Counted from the stretch's first letter, positions 52,138 through 60,814 are shown. The stretch: DNA of 64,000 nucleotides from Legionella sp. km772 (GCF_003989735.1 NZ_RZGQ01000001.1:1-64000), one strand, 5' to 3'. Translations and numbers: made by a program. The notes: generated from the sequence alone by a model not told the origin.

Positions 52138-53844
52138 ATGACAAAAGATTTAAAAATGACCCTAAAGGCTTTTACAGAGGAATATACCCAAATCTTACAA
52201 AATTACTCTATGGATGATTTAAAGCGTGTTTTGATAAATATGGCTAATGAAGTTACTCCGGATAAGCGTAGAGAATTTATTAAAAAAATATCATCACAAC
52301 AACCTGACCATGCATTGATCACCGAATCCAGTGAAACAGTATTAGATGAAATTGAATCCTTGATTGAAAATATTCAAGCACAATGCGAGGAGGAACCCGA
52401 TTGGGATGAGTATTATGATGATGAAGATTCTCTTGATGAGCTTTCTGAATTTATTCCAAAGCTATATGAAGTATTTGATGCCGTTGAGGCGTTGTTTGAT
52501 TTTGGGAACTACCTTCTTGCGAGAAAGGCATTCGATAGCATATATACCATTTTTCATATTCAAGATGATTATGGACGTGGTATTTCTGTACACGATCTTG
52601 AAAAAATAGATTTAGATGAAATAAGAGCAAAATATTTACGTTCGATTTATCTAACAGAAAAACCCTCTACCCGAGTCGCTCATCTATTAAAAGCGATGAT
52701 TCAATTGTCCCAGTTAGATTCATATTCCTCTCAACCAAAATTGGAAGATTTAATTAATATTAGTGTTACGTCATTACCCGAATGGACTGAATTTCTACAA
52801 AATTGGATTTCTGCAATTAAATCTGAACCTGAATTGCAATATGATGGGTGGTATAGGGAGGCGGTTTACCTGTTACATGGTTCTTCTGGGTTAGAGGAAC
52901 TTGCTAAGACAGAAGGACAACAAAGACCGCGGGTGTATACTGATTGGATTCATGCTCTCATTGAAAAAAAAGATTATGATGCTGCATTAAAAGCAATTAA
53001 GATCGCATTAGATAAACTACCCCAGGATCAACCCATTCGTGGTGCCATCGGTGATTTGCAGGTTATTTGTGGAAATCAATTAAACAATGCCGAAATTCAA
53101 TTGGAAGGTCTTTGGATTTCATTTGATGCCCAACCAGATTTATCCAAATTGATTCAATTATACCAGCAAGCTAATTCCTTAACACGCCATAAACTTATGC
53201 AAAATGCTGCTGAATCAATTAGAACATACTCTAAGAGGATGAAGGATTACGCGGAGGGAAAACAGTGGCCACGTGACGGGATAGAATCACCCGCTCATCC
53301 TGATTCTTCATTATTGATGCATGCTTACTTTTTTTCTCATGACTATGACAATGCATTTAAATTAGCTCAGCAAGGTACCCCATTGGGTTGGAGTAGCAGT
53401 ACTAATCCGCAACCACTTTTTGTCGCATTTTGTTTAGCGAGAATTTCAAACCAGCCATTAAATGCTCTGCCTAAATCACTGAAAAAATTTTTTAGCGACG
53501 TATTAAGTAAGAGTAAAGGTGTATGGCTGTACAATGATACACATGAAGATTTACTGTTAAATTTGGAAAAAATATATGCCCAATTGCTGGCTGATGCATC
53601 GGTTATCTCCAATGAAAAATTTAATTGGTGCTTGAGTACAGCCGAAGCTAGGGTTAATGGCATTGTTAGTAAGCAACGACGTGGAGCTTATGATCGCGCA
53701 GCATTGTTAACTGCTGCTTGCACTGAAACATTAAAATCAATCAAATCTTCTGAAGCTAGAATATTTTTTGACAGGATCAAAAATAGATTTCCGAGACATT
53801 CATCTTTTCAAGCTGAATTAAGACAGGTTATGGCATTTGTTTAA
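52138..53844 (+). CDS. Hypothetical helical-repeat protein
   Basis: About 568 residues from the ATG at 52138. No catalytic motif recognised. An acidic stretch occurs near residue 95 (EEEPDWDEYYDDEDSLDE). The rest looks like alpha-helical, TPR-like repeats (YDAALKAIKIALDKLP; YDNAFKLAQQGTPLGWSS). No signal peptide or membrane segment, so cytoplasmic, possibly a scaffold. It lies between the GGQ protein and the att site. Confidence 0.6.
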   Translation: MTKDLKMTLKAFTEEYTQILQNYSMDDLKRVLINMANEVTPDKRREFIKKISSQQPDHALITESSETVLDEIESLIENIQAQCEEEPDWDEYYDDEDSLDELSEFIPKLYEVFDAVEALFDFGNYLLARKAFDSIYTIFHIQDDYGRGISVHDLEKIDLDEIRAKYLRSIYLTEKPSTRVAHLLKAMIQLSQLDSYSSQPKLEDLINISVTSLPEWTEFLQNWISAIKSEPELQYDGWYREAVYLLHGSSGLEELAKTEGQQRPRVYTDWIHALIEKKDYDAALKAIKIALDKLPQDQPIRGAIGDLQVICGNQLNNAEIQLEGLWISFDAQPDLSKLIQLYQQANSLTRHKLMQNAAESIRTYSKRMKDYAEGKQWPRDGIESPAHPDSSLLMHAYFFSHDYDNAFKLAQQGTPLGWSSSTNPQPLFVAFCLARISNQPLNALPKSLKKFFSDVLSKSKGVWLYNDTHEDLLLNLEKIYAQLLADASVISNEKFNWCLSTAEARVNGIVSKQRRGAYDRAALLTAACTETLKSIKSSEARIFFDRIKNRFPRHSSFQAELRQVMAFV

Positions 53845-54037
53845 TACTTACTAATGGAACTCATTATGGTCTTATTGTTTGATGTTACTATGTTAACTCA
53901 TGCACATAATCACTGTGTCATAAACTGTGGCATGGCTGTGGCAGCACTAGGCAGTTTTAGGCTGTTCTAGGCAGTTTTTCAATGATTTGATGCGTTGCAA
54001 GGCATTGAATTATAAGGCTTTTAAAACTAGAGCATCA
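53845..54037. other. Intergenic region before the att fragment
   Basis: No gene seen. It holds the phased 10-base repeats described separately and ends at the tRNA-like fragment. Possibly the arm region of the recombination site. Confidence 0.4.
53948..53977. repeat. Three tandem 10-base repeats near att
   Basis: TAGGCAGTTT, TAGGCTGTTC and TAGGCAGTTT follow one another with a 10-base period, about one helical turn. Located about 60-90 bases from the att core. Candidate sites for integrase arm-binding or excisionase. Confidence 0.6.
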
Positions 54038-54083
54038 GGCTTCGAACCAAGGTGTCGGGGGTTCGAGTCCCTCCGAGCGCGCC
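54038..54083 (+). other. att: Candidate attachment site: 3' tRNA-Arg-like fragment
   Basis: The sequence from the anticodon loop through the T arm (GGGGGTTCGAGTCCCTC) to GAGCGCGCCA reproduces the 3' half of a tRNA with CCA end and discriminator G, as in tRNA-Arg. The loop CTTCGAA would give anticodon TCG. The 5' half (D arm and acceptor strand) is absent, so it is not a functional tRNA. The integrase gene ends 33 bases away, the expected position for an ICE att junction. Confidence 0.8.
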
Positions 54084-54115
54084 ATATACAGCAAGGGTTC
54101 TAACGATAGTTTGAC

Positions 54116-55123
54116 TTAGGAACCAAGTCGGGGTGACGTAAACGTGCCCGAGACTCTCTCCGAAGCCTTTCTCAAATGGTCACTTGAAAGGTGTGCATAA
54201 CGCAAAACCGTATCATATTCTGACCATCCACCTAGTTGCTGTAATTCATGTAAAGAAGTACCATTCTGTACATGCCAGCTTGCCCAAGTATGACGTAAAT
54301 CATGCCAGCGAAAATCTTTGATGCCTGCACGCTTCAAAGCCTTTAACCACGCATGATTATTACAACGAGAAACAGGGTTCCCCTGGTATGTGAATACATA
54401 TTCGGGATGCCTTCCTCTTTGCCTACTTAAAATTTCTAGTGCATCCGAGTTCAAAGGTACAGGGATTGCTCTTTTCGTTTTGGATTGATCAGGGTGAATT
54501 AGCGCATGCCCCTTAACCAGATCTACCTCACTCCATTGCAAGCCCGTGACGTTTGCTTGTCGTAACCCAGTTACTAGCGTAAACGCAGCCATATCTTTCA
54601 AATGTGGTGGCAATTCCGCGAGTAACTGTTGCGATTCTTTTTTGGTTAACCAACGCAAACGTTTATTCTCGAATTTTCTCATCCGAATCACAGGAACTGA
54701 TTCCAACCATTTCCAATGTTTGTGTGCTTTATTCAAAATTGCACGAACCAGTTCTAGCATACGATTAACACTAGAAGGCTTAACGCCTGTTTTCTCCTTT
54801 TCATGGGCAATGTGTTCGATAAGGTCATCAGTGATATTAGTCAGAAGCTTATTTCTCAAAAAAGAATCAAGCCACGCCAAATGATATTGATCGGTAACTA
54901 AACTCCTTTTGTGTTCAGCTTCTTCTAACCACCTAACAACCGCATCTACCCATGTTTTTTTAGGGATGGTTTTCAGCTCTTTTCTTTTCCACAATTCTTG
55001 AAGTATCTGATCGTGAAAAATTTGTGCTTCATGCCTTACCTTAGTTTTAGTGCTTTTTCGTACACGCTCTCCAAGGTAGGTGATGTCAGCCCACCAAAAC
55101 CCGTTTTTTCTTTTGAGTGCCAT
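54116..55123 (-). CDS. int: Tyrosine recombinase integrase of ICE2
   Basis: 335 residues. C-terminal catalytic residues visible: Arg in TGLRQANVTGLQW, HxxR in DLRHTWASWHVQNGT, HxxW-type LGGWSEYDT and Tyr in RYAHLSS. The 3' end lies 33 bases from the att fragment, indicating site-specific integration into the tRNA gene. It overlaps the excisionase-like gene upstream by 88 bases. Confidence 0.95.
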   Translation of the reverse strand: MALKRKNGFWWADITYLGERVRKSTKTKVRHEAQIFHDQILQELWKRKELKTIPKKTWVDAVVRWLEEAEHKRSLVTDQYHLAWLDSFLRNKLLTNITDDLIEHIAHEKEKTGVKPSSVNRMLELVRAILNKAHKHWKWLESVPVIRMRKFENKRLRWLTKKESQQLLAELPPHLKDMAAFTLVTGLRQANVTGLQWSEVDLVKGHALIHPDQSKTKRAIPVPLNSDALEILSRQRGRHPEYVFTYQGNPVSRCNNHAWLKALKRAGIKDFRWHDLRHTWASWHVQNGTSLHELQQLGGWSEYDTVLRYAHLSSDHLRKASERVSGTFTSPRLGS

Positions 55124-55329
55124 AGTTGTTTACTCCTGTTATGGACACCCTGTGATGCATCGCAAGTAGAGTACTTGTTTCTGATGTGCATCACAAGATC
55201 CTGTTCTAAAAAAACCCAACTTCTGCCAATTTTAACGCCCGGTAATTTCCCACCGGCAACCATACGTCTAATAGTTTCTTTATGGGCCCCTAAGAATTCC
55301 GATGCCTGCTGAATATTCAAAGTCTTCAT
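55036..55329 (-). CDS. xis: Excisionase/MerR-like DNA-binding protein
   Basis: 97 residues with an N-terminal excisionase-type helix-turn-helix: MKTLNIQQASEFLGAHKETIRRMVAGGKLPGVKIGRSWVF. Such proteins direct excision with their integrase. The C-terminal part overlaps the int start out of frame by 88 bases, so the two are translationally linked. Confidence 0.8.
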   Translation of the reverse strand: MKTLNIQQASEFLGAHKETIRRMVAGGKLPGVKIGRSWVFLEQDLVMHIRNKYSTCDASQGVHNRSKQLWHSKEKTGFGGLTSPTLESVYEKALKLR

Positions 55330-55344
55330 TTAAGTTCCTCTGAT

Positions 55345-55620
55345 TCAAATAGCTCTGATTTGGCGATAGCCTTTAGGTAAAGGTAAATATTTATGATAAG
55401 CGTGACTATTAGCATTAATTTCAAGAATCATTTGGTATAACCTTACTAGCTCTATTTCCGATGAAAAACTATGGGGAATTACATTCTCAGAGTAGATAGT
55501 ACGCAGACTTTTAATCGAGGAGTTTGAAAGATCCGCAATATTTTTAAGGGTGTAATTTGTCGTTTCCAACAAATATTGAATAATTCCTTTATAAATTTCC
55601 ACTTTAGAACTTTTATCCAT
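55345..55620 (-). CDS. Small helical hypothetical protein
   Basis: 91 residues, with GGAGG upstream of the ATG. It may contain a helix-turn-helix (NYTLKNIADLSNSSIKSLRTIY). Same strand as xis and int, 16 bases upstream of xis, so probably a regulator in that operon. Not recognised further. Confidence 0.6.
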   Translation of the reverse strand: MDKSSKVEIYKGIIQYLLETTNYTLKNIADLSNSSIKSLRTIYSENVIPHSFSSEIELVRLYQMILEINANSHAYHKYLPLPKGYRQIRAI

Positions 55621-55757
55621 TATTAATCCTCCTGCAGCTGTTATTTCACTAGCTAACTAATTCATTAAAAAATTAATTATTCCAATATTTAATTTGGTTA
55701 TTTGTTCAGTAACATGATATATTGGCTATAATTATTCTAAATAAATATTAATAAGCC

Positions 55758-55787
55758 CATCAATTGAATAATATTATTCAATTGATG
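55758..55787. promoter_or_regulatory. 30-base perfect palindrome, probable repressor operator
   Basis: Perfect dyad with arm CATCAATTGAATAAT. A further half-site-like ATTCAATTAATG occurs at 55839-55850, just before the repressor ATG. The position between the divergent small gene (55620) and the LexA-like repressor (55859) suggests autoregulation. Confidence 0.65.
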
Positions 55788-55858
55788 TTAATTTACATAA
55801 TAATTTGCTCTTGTGTCAATTTATTTATGAATATTTTTATTCAATTAATGAGTTTTTA

Positions 55859-56500
55859 ATGACTGAACTATCGTTAAGTGGCAATTTACATCAGTTAATG
55901 CGAATACATGGGAACATATCTGTTAGTGAGTTGGCTCGACTAACCGGATTACCTCAGCCGACAATTCATCACATTCTTACAGGATCTACAAAGAATCCAC
56001 GAAAAAAGGCTTTAGAAGAACTATCTCGCTTTTTCTCCGTCTCTGTTGAACAGCTAATAGGCCTGGAACCCTTGCCAGCAACTATCCCAGATGCTATCAA
56101 AAAGGACCTACAGATTAGTACCATACCAATTACTGAATGGGAGCAATTGAAAAACTGGCCTACCAGCAAGACGAATATCCAAGAGGGCCAAGAAATATTA
56201 CTCAACAGGAAGGTAGCAGATAATTCTTTTGCGCTAGTAATCCCCGATGAATCAATGCTTCCACGCTTTCAACAAAATACATTATTAATTTTTGATTCTG
56301 GCAAAACGCCTAAAGATAGAGACTTTGTCATTGTGCATTTATCGAAAAGCAATGCCATTGCCTTTAATAGATTGTTTTTCGATAATAATGAATTATATTT
56401 ACGCCATGATTTAGTAGATGGGAATTTGCAATTAACCAAATTAGATCCTGCTCATGATCGCATCCTTGGGGTACTTATTGAAGAACGGATTCAGCATTGA
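55859..56500 (+). CDS. LexA-like XRE repressor
   Basis: 213 residues from the ATG at 55859. HTH_XRE near the start (ISVSELARLTGLPQPTIHHILTG) and a C-terminal S24-like domain with Ser in PDESMLPRF. The site of the LexA lysine reads AIAFNRL, with Asn instead of Lys, so autocleavage is doubtful. It faces the xis/int operon across a palindrome and probably controls it. Confidence 0.85.
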   Translation: MTELSLSGNLHQLMRIHGNISVSELARLTGLPQPTIHHILTGSTKNPRKKALEELSRFFSVSVEQLIGLEPLPATIPDAIKKDLQISTIPITEWEQLKNWPTSKTNIQEGQEILLNRKVADNSFALVIPDESMLPRFQQNTLLIFDSGKTPKDRDFVIVHLSKSNAIAFNRLFFDNNELYLRHDLVDGNLQLTKLDPAHDRILGVLIEERIQH

Positions 56501-57257
56501 TAGACTGCTCCTCTTCAGTAGTAGCTTCGTCATTCAGACTCAGCATAAAAGGATTAAAGTTTGTATGAATATCATAATGGTCTACTTGTTCTACCCTTTT
56601 GAGGTACTTCACTAACAGCCATGCGGGAAAAACCATAAGGACAGCACAGCCCATTTTCCATAGATAACCACAAACCATCATCCACCCAAGATGATGATCA
56701 GTTAATTTTCCAAAATAGTTAAGTAGATCTACAATAATGGTCAGTAACGCTTGCCCCAATGCTGTTGAAAGCAAGCTTCTTAAAATAAAAAATTTACCCT
56801 TTAAAAAGATCTTCCATTTTGAGAGCAAATAAATGTTCGTTAACTCCCCAACAAGCAAGCCTGCTAAACCAGAGCAAACATATCTAAAGGTAGGATCAAA
56901 AACAATTTGATAAGCCGTAGCTTGAGTAAAAAATTCTGGCGCTGGAAGATGAGATACGGTGATAACCACCATAGAAAAAAGAAATTCGGCTAGAACTCCA
57001 ATCCAGATAAACAATCGCGGATAAGCATAGCCATACACCTCCCCAACGATATCACAGATACTAAAGGTCAGCGGGAATACGAAGATACCACCAGGTTCTA
57101 GCATGCCCCCCACTTGAGTAATTCGACTTGCCAAACAAACCGTGGACAATAAAAAGGTTAGATATAGGCCCAACAATAGGTAGGGATACTTATATTGCTT
57201 TCTGCGCTCTAATGCAGCGAAAATTTCCTCTCTCAAGGGATGCTCCTTACTCAACAA
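56475..57257 (-). CDS. VUT/YhhQ-family queuosine-precursor transporter
   Basis: 260 residues with six or more membrane segments and the family motifs VFPLTFSICDIVGEVYGY and LAGLLVGELTNIYLLSKWK. Members import preQ0/preQ1 for queuosine tRNA modification. A TTG start immediately after the preceding stop is implied, as no ATG lies near. Its end overlaps the convergent repressor gene by 26 bases. Confidence 0.88.
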   Translation of the reverse strand: MLSKEHPLREEIFAALERRKQYKYPYLLLGLYLTFLLSTVCLASRITQVGGMLEPGGIFVFPLTFSICDIVGEVYGYAYPRLFIWIGVLAEFLFSMVVITVSHLPAPEFFTQATAYQIVFDPTFRYVCSGLAGLLVGELTNIYLLSKWKIFLKGKFFILRSLLSTALGQALLTIIVDLLNYFGKLTDHHLGWMMVCGYLWKMGCAVLMVFPAWLLVKYLKRVEQVDHYDIHTNFNPFMLSLNDEATTEEEQSINAESVLQ

Positions 57258-57746
57258 CTATAAATCTTTTTTAATCTCATACTCTTTTACTGTTTCTCTA
57301 ACCCCAGCCATATAACCAATTTTATTGGCGTCGATGGGATTGAATTTGGAAATTATTTCTTTATCTTTAGACAGTTCAGTGGGTGACTTTTTAAGTGTTT
57401 CTTTACTGTGTCTCGATTTTATTTCAAGTAGATACTCATCTACTTCGGAGGTCATATGGTGCACTAAAATGGAGTAATCAGGTTTTAAACGCTCTACAGC
57501 AGCTATGTACGTTAAAGTGCGAATTGTTTTAGGATCCAAATGTTTAATAAGCTCATTATCCATAACAATATCACTTATATTTTTTTCCTTGATATGTCGC
57601 CCAGAATACTTAATAGCGGCCTTTGTAAAGCCAGTTTTATCGCACTCAAAAATATCTACTATTTCGTAGTAAGGCTTTGCTGCCTCAACCACAAATTCCT
57701 TTAATGAAGCAGAGAACCACTCATACCAACTGATTTTTTCTTTCAT
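57258..57746 (-). CDS. Hypothetical protein
   Basis: 162 residues, charged, no signal peptide or membrane segment; an HHMTSEVDEYLLEIKSRHSKET stretch is noticeable, with no match to a known family by eye. It lies ten bases after the methyltransferase gene and directly before the transporter, so the three probably form one operon. Confidence 0.6.
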   Translation of the reverse strand: MKEKISWYEWFSASLKEFVVEAAKPYYEIVDIFECDKTGFTKAAIKYSGRHIKEKNISDIVMDNELIKHLDPKTIRTLTYIAAVERLKPDYSILVHHMTSEVDEYLLEIKSRHSKETLKKSPTELSKDKEIISKFNPIDANKIGYMAGVRETVKEYEIKKDL

Positions 57747-57756
57747 AATCCGTTAC

Positions 57757-58977
57757 TCACACCATTCCAATTGCACCAATACTTTCTTTTCCATATTCTG
57801 GTAATAGCAGATCCTCAGGAAACTGCCCTTGTCTGTTAATGTACGCTGAATGCTCTACTGAGAAACCAGCCCTTACTAAACTTCGGTCCAACACCTCTTT
57901 CGTAATCCAGTGCACAAATTTGGGTAATGAATTTGCTCTACCACTGCTTTCATATTTAGCAGGCTCGGTAATTTCACCAGGCCATTCCTCAGCTTCATCA
58001 ACTCGTCGATTAAATTCAGGAATAAAGCGTTGCCAGTTCTTTAAAAAAGGCGTTTCACAGACAATATAGATTTTCCCTTTAGGAGCTAAAAGATGGGATA
58101 GTAAAGCTAATGACTCTTCTATTTTGGCACCAGAGAAGAAATGTAAGACACGACAAATGAGGATTGCATCAAAATGTTTTTCAGGAAGTCCTATCAACTC
58201 GTTTGGAAGCTCCCCTGGAACAAGAACCAGTTTACTATTGTCTCCCGTAATTGATCCACTTTGGTCATCAGCAGTCTCTATAAACCGTTGACGAACCACT
58301 GCTAAATTTTCAGCATCTATATCATTGCAAAAAACAGTTGCTCCCTTTGCAAGGGCCTCTAGTGTGGCTGCGCCAAAGGCAGCACCTATTTCCAAAACTC
58401 TTCCCCCATTCTCAGCTGATAAAGCCGCATGTGCAATAAATTGCTGAGAAACAGGATCGCAGGGCGTAGTAGTAAAACCACCAAAAGGGTTGTGTGTTTT
58501 TGTAAACAGCCCTGTCACCTCGCGCTTAGCTGGTGCTTCAACCCGAGAGATACTTTTGGGATCAGCGACTACGCCATTTTCACGATCAATTGATAAGCTA
58601 TCTACGAGTTCTATATTCCAAGGAAAAACATCCGGCTCTTTATCTGGAGTTGCCTCTTCAAAGAGCTTAGAGGTTTGATCTATCTGGGCTTTAAATGAAA
58701 GTAAAAAAGTAACTGTTGGTGTTCCAAAATGATGCCCCCAACGCTTTGCTCTTAGTATTTGAAGCTCGGTTTTAAAGCTACCAGGGTTTAAGTAGCGATA
58801 GAAACCTTCAAATAAAAGTGTTGCTCGAGTCATGCGGAGAATTTTATTGTCTTCATCACCACTACAAAGCTTTTCTAGCTCTGCTAATACAATGAGGGTT
58901 TGCTTTGATGGGCTGTCGCTTTTATGATGATTCTCAATAACATCTACAATAGCTTTACAAAAATCTAAAACGTCCAT
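57757..58977 (-). CDS. SAM-dependent methyltransferase with N-terminal extension
   Basis: 406 residues. The first ~180 residues are an unrecognised helical domain. The methyltransferase core begins near residue 195: GRVLEIGAAFGAATLEAL (motif I), TVFCNDIDAENL (motif II), FDAILICRVLHFFSG. The Legionella-like size and fusion leave open an effector role, but nothing in the sequence shows secretion. Confidence 0.8.
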   Translation of the reverse strand: MDVLDFCKAIVDVIENHHKSDSPSKQTLIVLAELEKLCSGDEDNKILRMTRATLLFEGFYRYLNPGSFKTELQILRAKRWGHHFGTPTVTFLLSFKAQIDQTSKLFEEATPDKEPDVFPWNIELVDSLSIDRENGVVADPKSISRVEAPAKREVTGLFTKTHNPFGGFTTTPCDPVSQQFIAHAALSAENGGRVLEIGAAFGAATLEALAKGATVFCNDIDAENLAVVRQRFIETADDQSGSITGDNSKLVLVPGELPNELIGLPEKHFDAILICRVLHFFSGAKIEESLALLSHLLAPKGKIYIVCETPFLKNWQRFIPEFNRRVDEAEEWPGEITEPAKYESSGRANSLPKFVHWITKEVLDRSLVRAGFSVEHSAYINRQGQFPEDLLLPEYGKESIGAIGMV

Positions 58978-59093
58978 TTAACATCTCATCCAACATTTAA
59001 AACACTTTGGCAATATATAGGTTAGGCAAAATTATTTCAATAATTTTATTCAAATAAATACGCTTCTTTTAATAGAGTCTATTTTTGGTTTGA

Positions 59094-59771
59094 TTAAAGC
59101 ATTCTGATAAAGCCTAAAATAACCCCAACGATTTTGTGATCGGATGATTGTGTTGCACGAATATTGGCCCAATTTTCATTTGCAGAAATTAACTCATAGT
59201 CTTGTGTAGAACTATCTGCTGATAGCTGCTTAAAACGACGTATAGTAACCTCATTGGAATCTTGAAGGATTGCAGCAACGAACTTTCCTGGCCGAATATC
59301 TTGATCAGGATCGATGATAAGCACATCACCAATATTAATTTCTGGCATCATACTGTCATCTTGCATTTGCAATGCAAAAGCATTTTCTCCTAGCCTCTGG
59401 GATATTTCGGGGCTAAGTGGGATAAAAGAAACAGAATCGACTCCAGCCTCATCTCTAATCGCTTTAATAATTGTTTTTGGATCACAAGCTTGCTGCAGAT
59501 TCAATAAGGGAACTAAAGCGCCTAACCACGGAAACTCTTGTTTTACCTGTTTATCATCCGTCAAACACATCAAGTACCCAGGCGCCACCTCTAAGGCATC
59601 GGCCAACTGTTTAATTTCCTCCGGTCCAGGAGTTCTTATACCTCTTTCCCAGTTATTAATTCTAGAAGGCTTTAAATCATCTGTAAGCTCTGCAAGCGCT
59701 TTTCTGGTTAATCCTTTGGATTGACGCTCTTGAAAAATACGCTCACCAATTTTTTCTTTGATGTTCATCAT
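59094..59771 (-). CDS. PrpA/LvrR-type LexA-like repressor of ICE2
   Basis: 225 residues, homologous throughout to the repressor at 24508. XRE domain RKALAELTDDLKPSRINNWERGIRTPGPEEIKQL; C-terminal Ser in DDSMMPEINIGDVLIID. The LexA lysine position reads EVTIRRF (Arg). It is divergent from lvrA, as in ICE1, across a region containing a GTGC/GCAC inverted repeat. Confidence 0.9.
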   Translation of the reverse strand: MMNIKEKIGERIFQERQSKGLTRKALAELTDDLKPSRINNWERGIRTPGPEEIKQLADALEVAPGYLMCLTDDKQVKQEFPWLGALVPLLNLQQACDPKTIIKAIRDEAGVDSVSFIPLSPEISQRLGENAFALQMQDDSMMPEINIGDVLIIDPDQDIRPGKFVAAILQDSNEVTIRRFKQLSADSSTQDYELISANENWANIRATQSSDHKIVGVILGFIRML

Positions 59772-59825
59772 TGAGTTATACCTTTTCTCAAAATAATAAA
59801 TAAATCCATTGATATTTTACATTAA

Positions 59826-59852
59826 GTGCAATATAGTCATATTTAATTGCAC
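59826..59852. promoter_or_regulatory. Candidate operator between prpA and lvrA (ICE2)
   Basis: Inverted repeat GTGCAAT / ATTGCAC with a 13-base spacer, 27 bases overall; the ICE1 counterpart spans 28 bases. A further AGTGTAAT half-site-like word follows. Confidence 0.45.
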
Positions 59853-59944
59853 ATTTAGTGTAATTAAATAATGTAATATCTCAAATAAAGATAACACAAA
59901 ATAAAAATATTAACGAGATGTACAACTAGGAATATGTATCAACT

Positions 59945-60814
59945 ATGGATTTCATGATGAACAACGAGGAGCTTGCGGCCTTATATGGGTTGCCCCATGC
60001 CCAACAACTTGTGTATCTAAGAGGAATACGCCCCTATATGGACGTTAAAACTGGACTTGTTGGTGTTAAGCGACGTATCAGCTTGCAATCATTAGCTGAG
60101 GAGCTATACATTCAACCACATCAAGGCATAAAAGGTGAAAAATACTCTCGTGCTCAAGTAAGAAGGGCTTTATCTGCTCTGGAACGAGTTGGTTTAATTA
60201 CTTTGCAATCAGAAGAACTACAGCTGATTTTAAAATGCAATTTAGTCACTTTGGGTTATTTTACTCAAAATAAACCGGTCACAAACCAGTCACACAAATC
60301 AGTCACATTTTGTTCTGATCAATCCCTTGAAAATAAAGGGTTTTATGATGCCTCGCAAGAAAAACTAGTCACAGCAGAATCCTCAAAAGCCGTCACACCT
60401 CTTATAGAAGAAAATAATTATATTTATTTATTAAGCCAATTCGAACAGTTTTGGCGGATTTACCCCGAGAAAAAATCCCGTGAGAAGGCTTTTGAACTTT
60501 TTCAACAAATCAATCCCAATGAGCAATTACTGCAAACCATGCTGCAAGCTCTTACACAGCAAATCAAGGCTCGTACAGCAAAAGAAGCATATGGCCAATG
60601 GGTTCCCCCTTGGAAGTTTCCAGCGAACTGGTTATCGCAAAAATGCTGGGAGGATGAGGTCAAAATCGATTTAAAGCAGGAGAAAATAAATGAAAAGCGT
60701 CGCGCAAATAATAACAAAGAAGCCATTGACCCTTTCTGGAATCCAGACTCAGGAAGCACAGAAGATGAACCCAAGCAATCCAACGTCATCAATTTGCACC
60801 GTTACCGACAGTAA
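59945..60814 (+). CDS. lvrA: LvrA of ICE2
   Basis: 289 residues, homologous to the product at 23462-24355 over its length (AALYGLPHAQQLVYLRGIRPYMD; FWRIYPEKKSREKAF; PPWKFPANWLSQKCWEDEV). The ribosome binding site is weak. The middle section is the least conserved. It overlaps lvrB by 125 bases. Confidence 0.88.
   Translation: MDFMMNNEELAALYGLPHAQQLVYLRGIRPYMDVKTGLVGVKRRISLQSLAEELYIQPHQGIKGEKYSRAQVRRALSALERVGLITLQSEELQLILKCNLVTLGYFTQNKPVTNQSHKSVTFCSDQSLENKGFYDASQEKLVTAESSKAVTPLIEENNYIYLLSQFEQFWRIYPEKKSREKAFELFQQINPNEQLLQTMLQALTQQIKARTAKEAYGQWVPPWKFPANWLSQKCWEDEVKIDLKQEKINEKRRANNNKEAIDPFWNPDSGSTEDEPKQSNVINLHRYRQ

Larger units (their letters stand above)
1..54083. mobile_element. ICE1: RP4-type conjugative element with large resistance-like cargo (left end outside window)
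   Basis: The span holds a complete set of trbB-L and traC, F, G, I, J, K, L, M homologues, an oriT, Legionella-type lvrABC regulators and about 30 kb of cargo. The right boundary is set at the 3' tRNA-like fragment ending at 54083, which is followed at once by the integrase of a second element. No integrase of ICE1 is in the window. In the usual arrangement it would lie beside the intact tRNA gene left of position 1. The boundary and the assignment of the 25-54 kb cargo to ICE1 are inference from layout. An alternative is that part of the cargo is an independent island. Confidence 0.7.

Noticed and set aside
54021-54083. A complete tRNA gene
   Set aside because: Only the 3' half is present. 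The upstream bases do not form a D arm or a 5' acceptor strand complementary to CGAGCGC, and the 5' side of the anticodon stem pairs poorly, so it is an att remnant.
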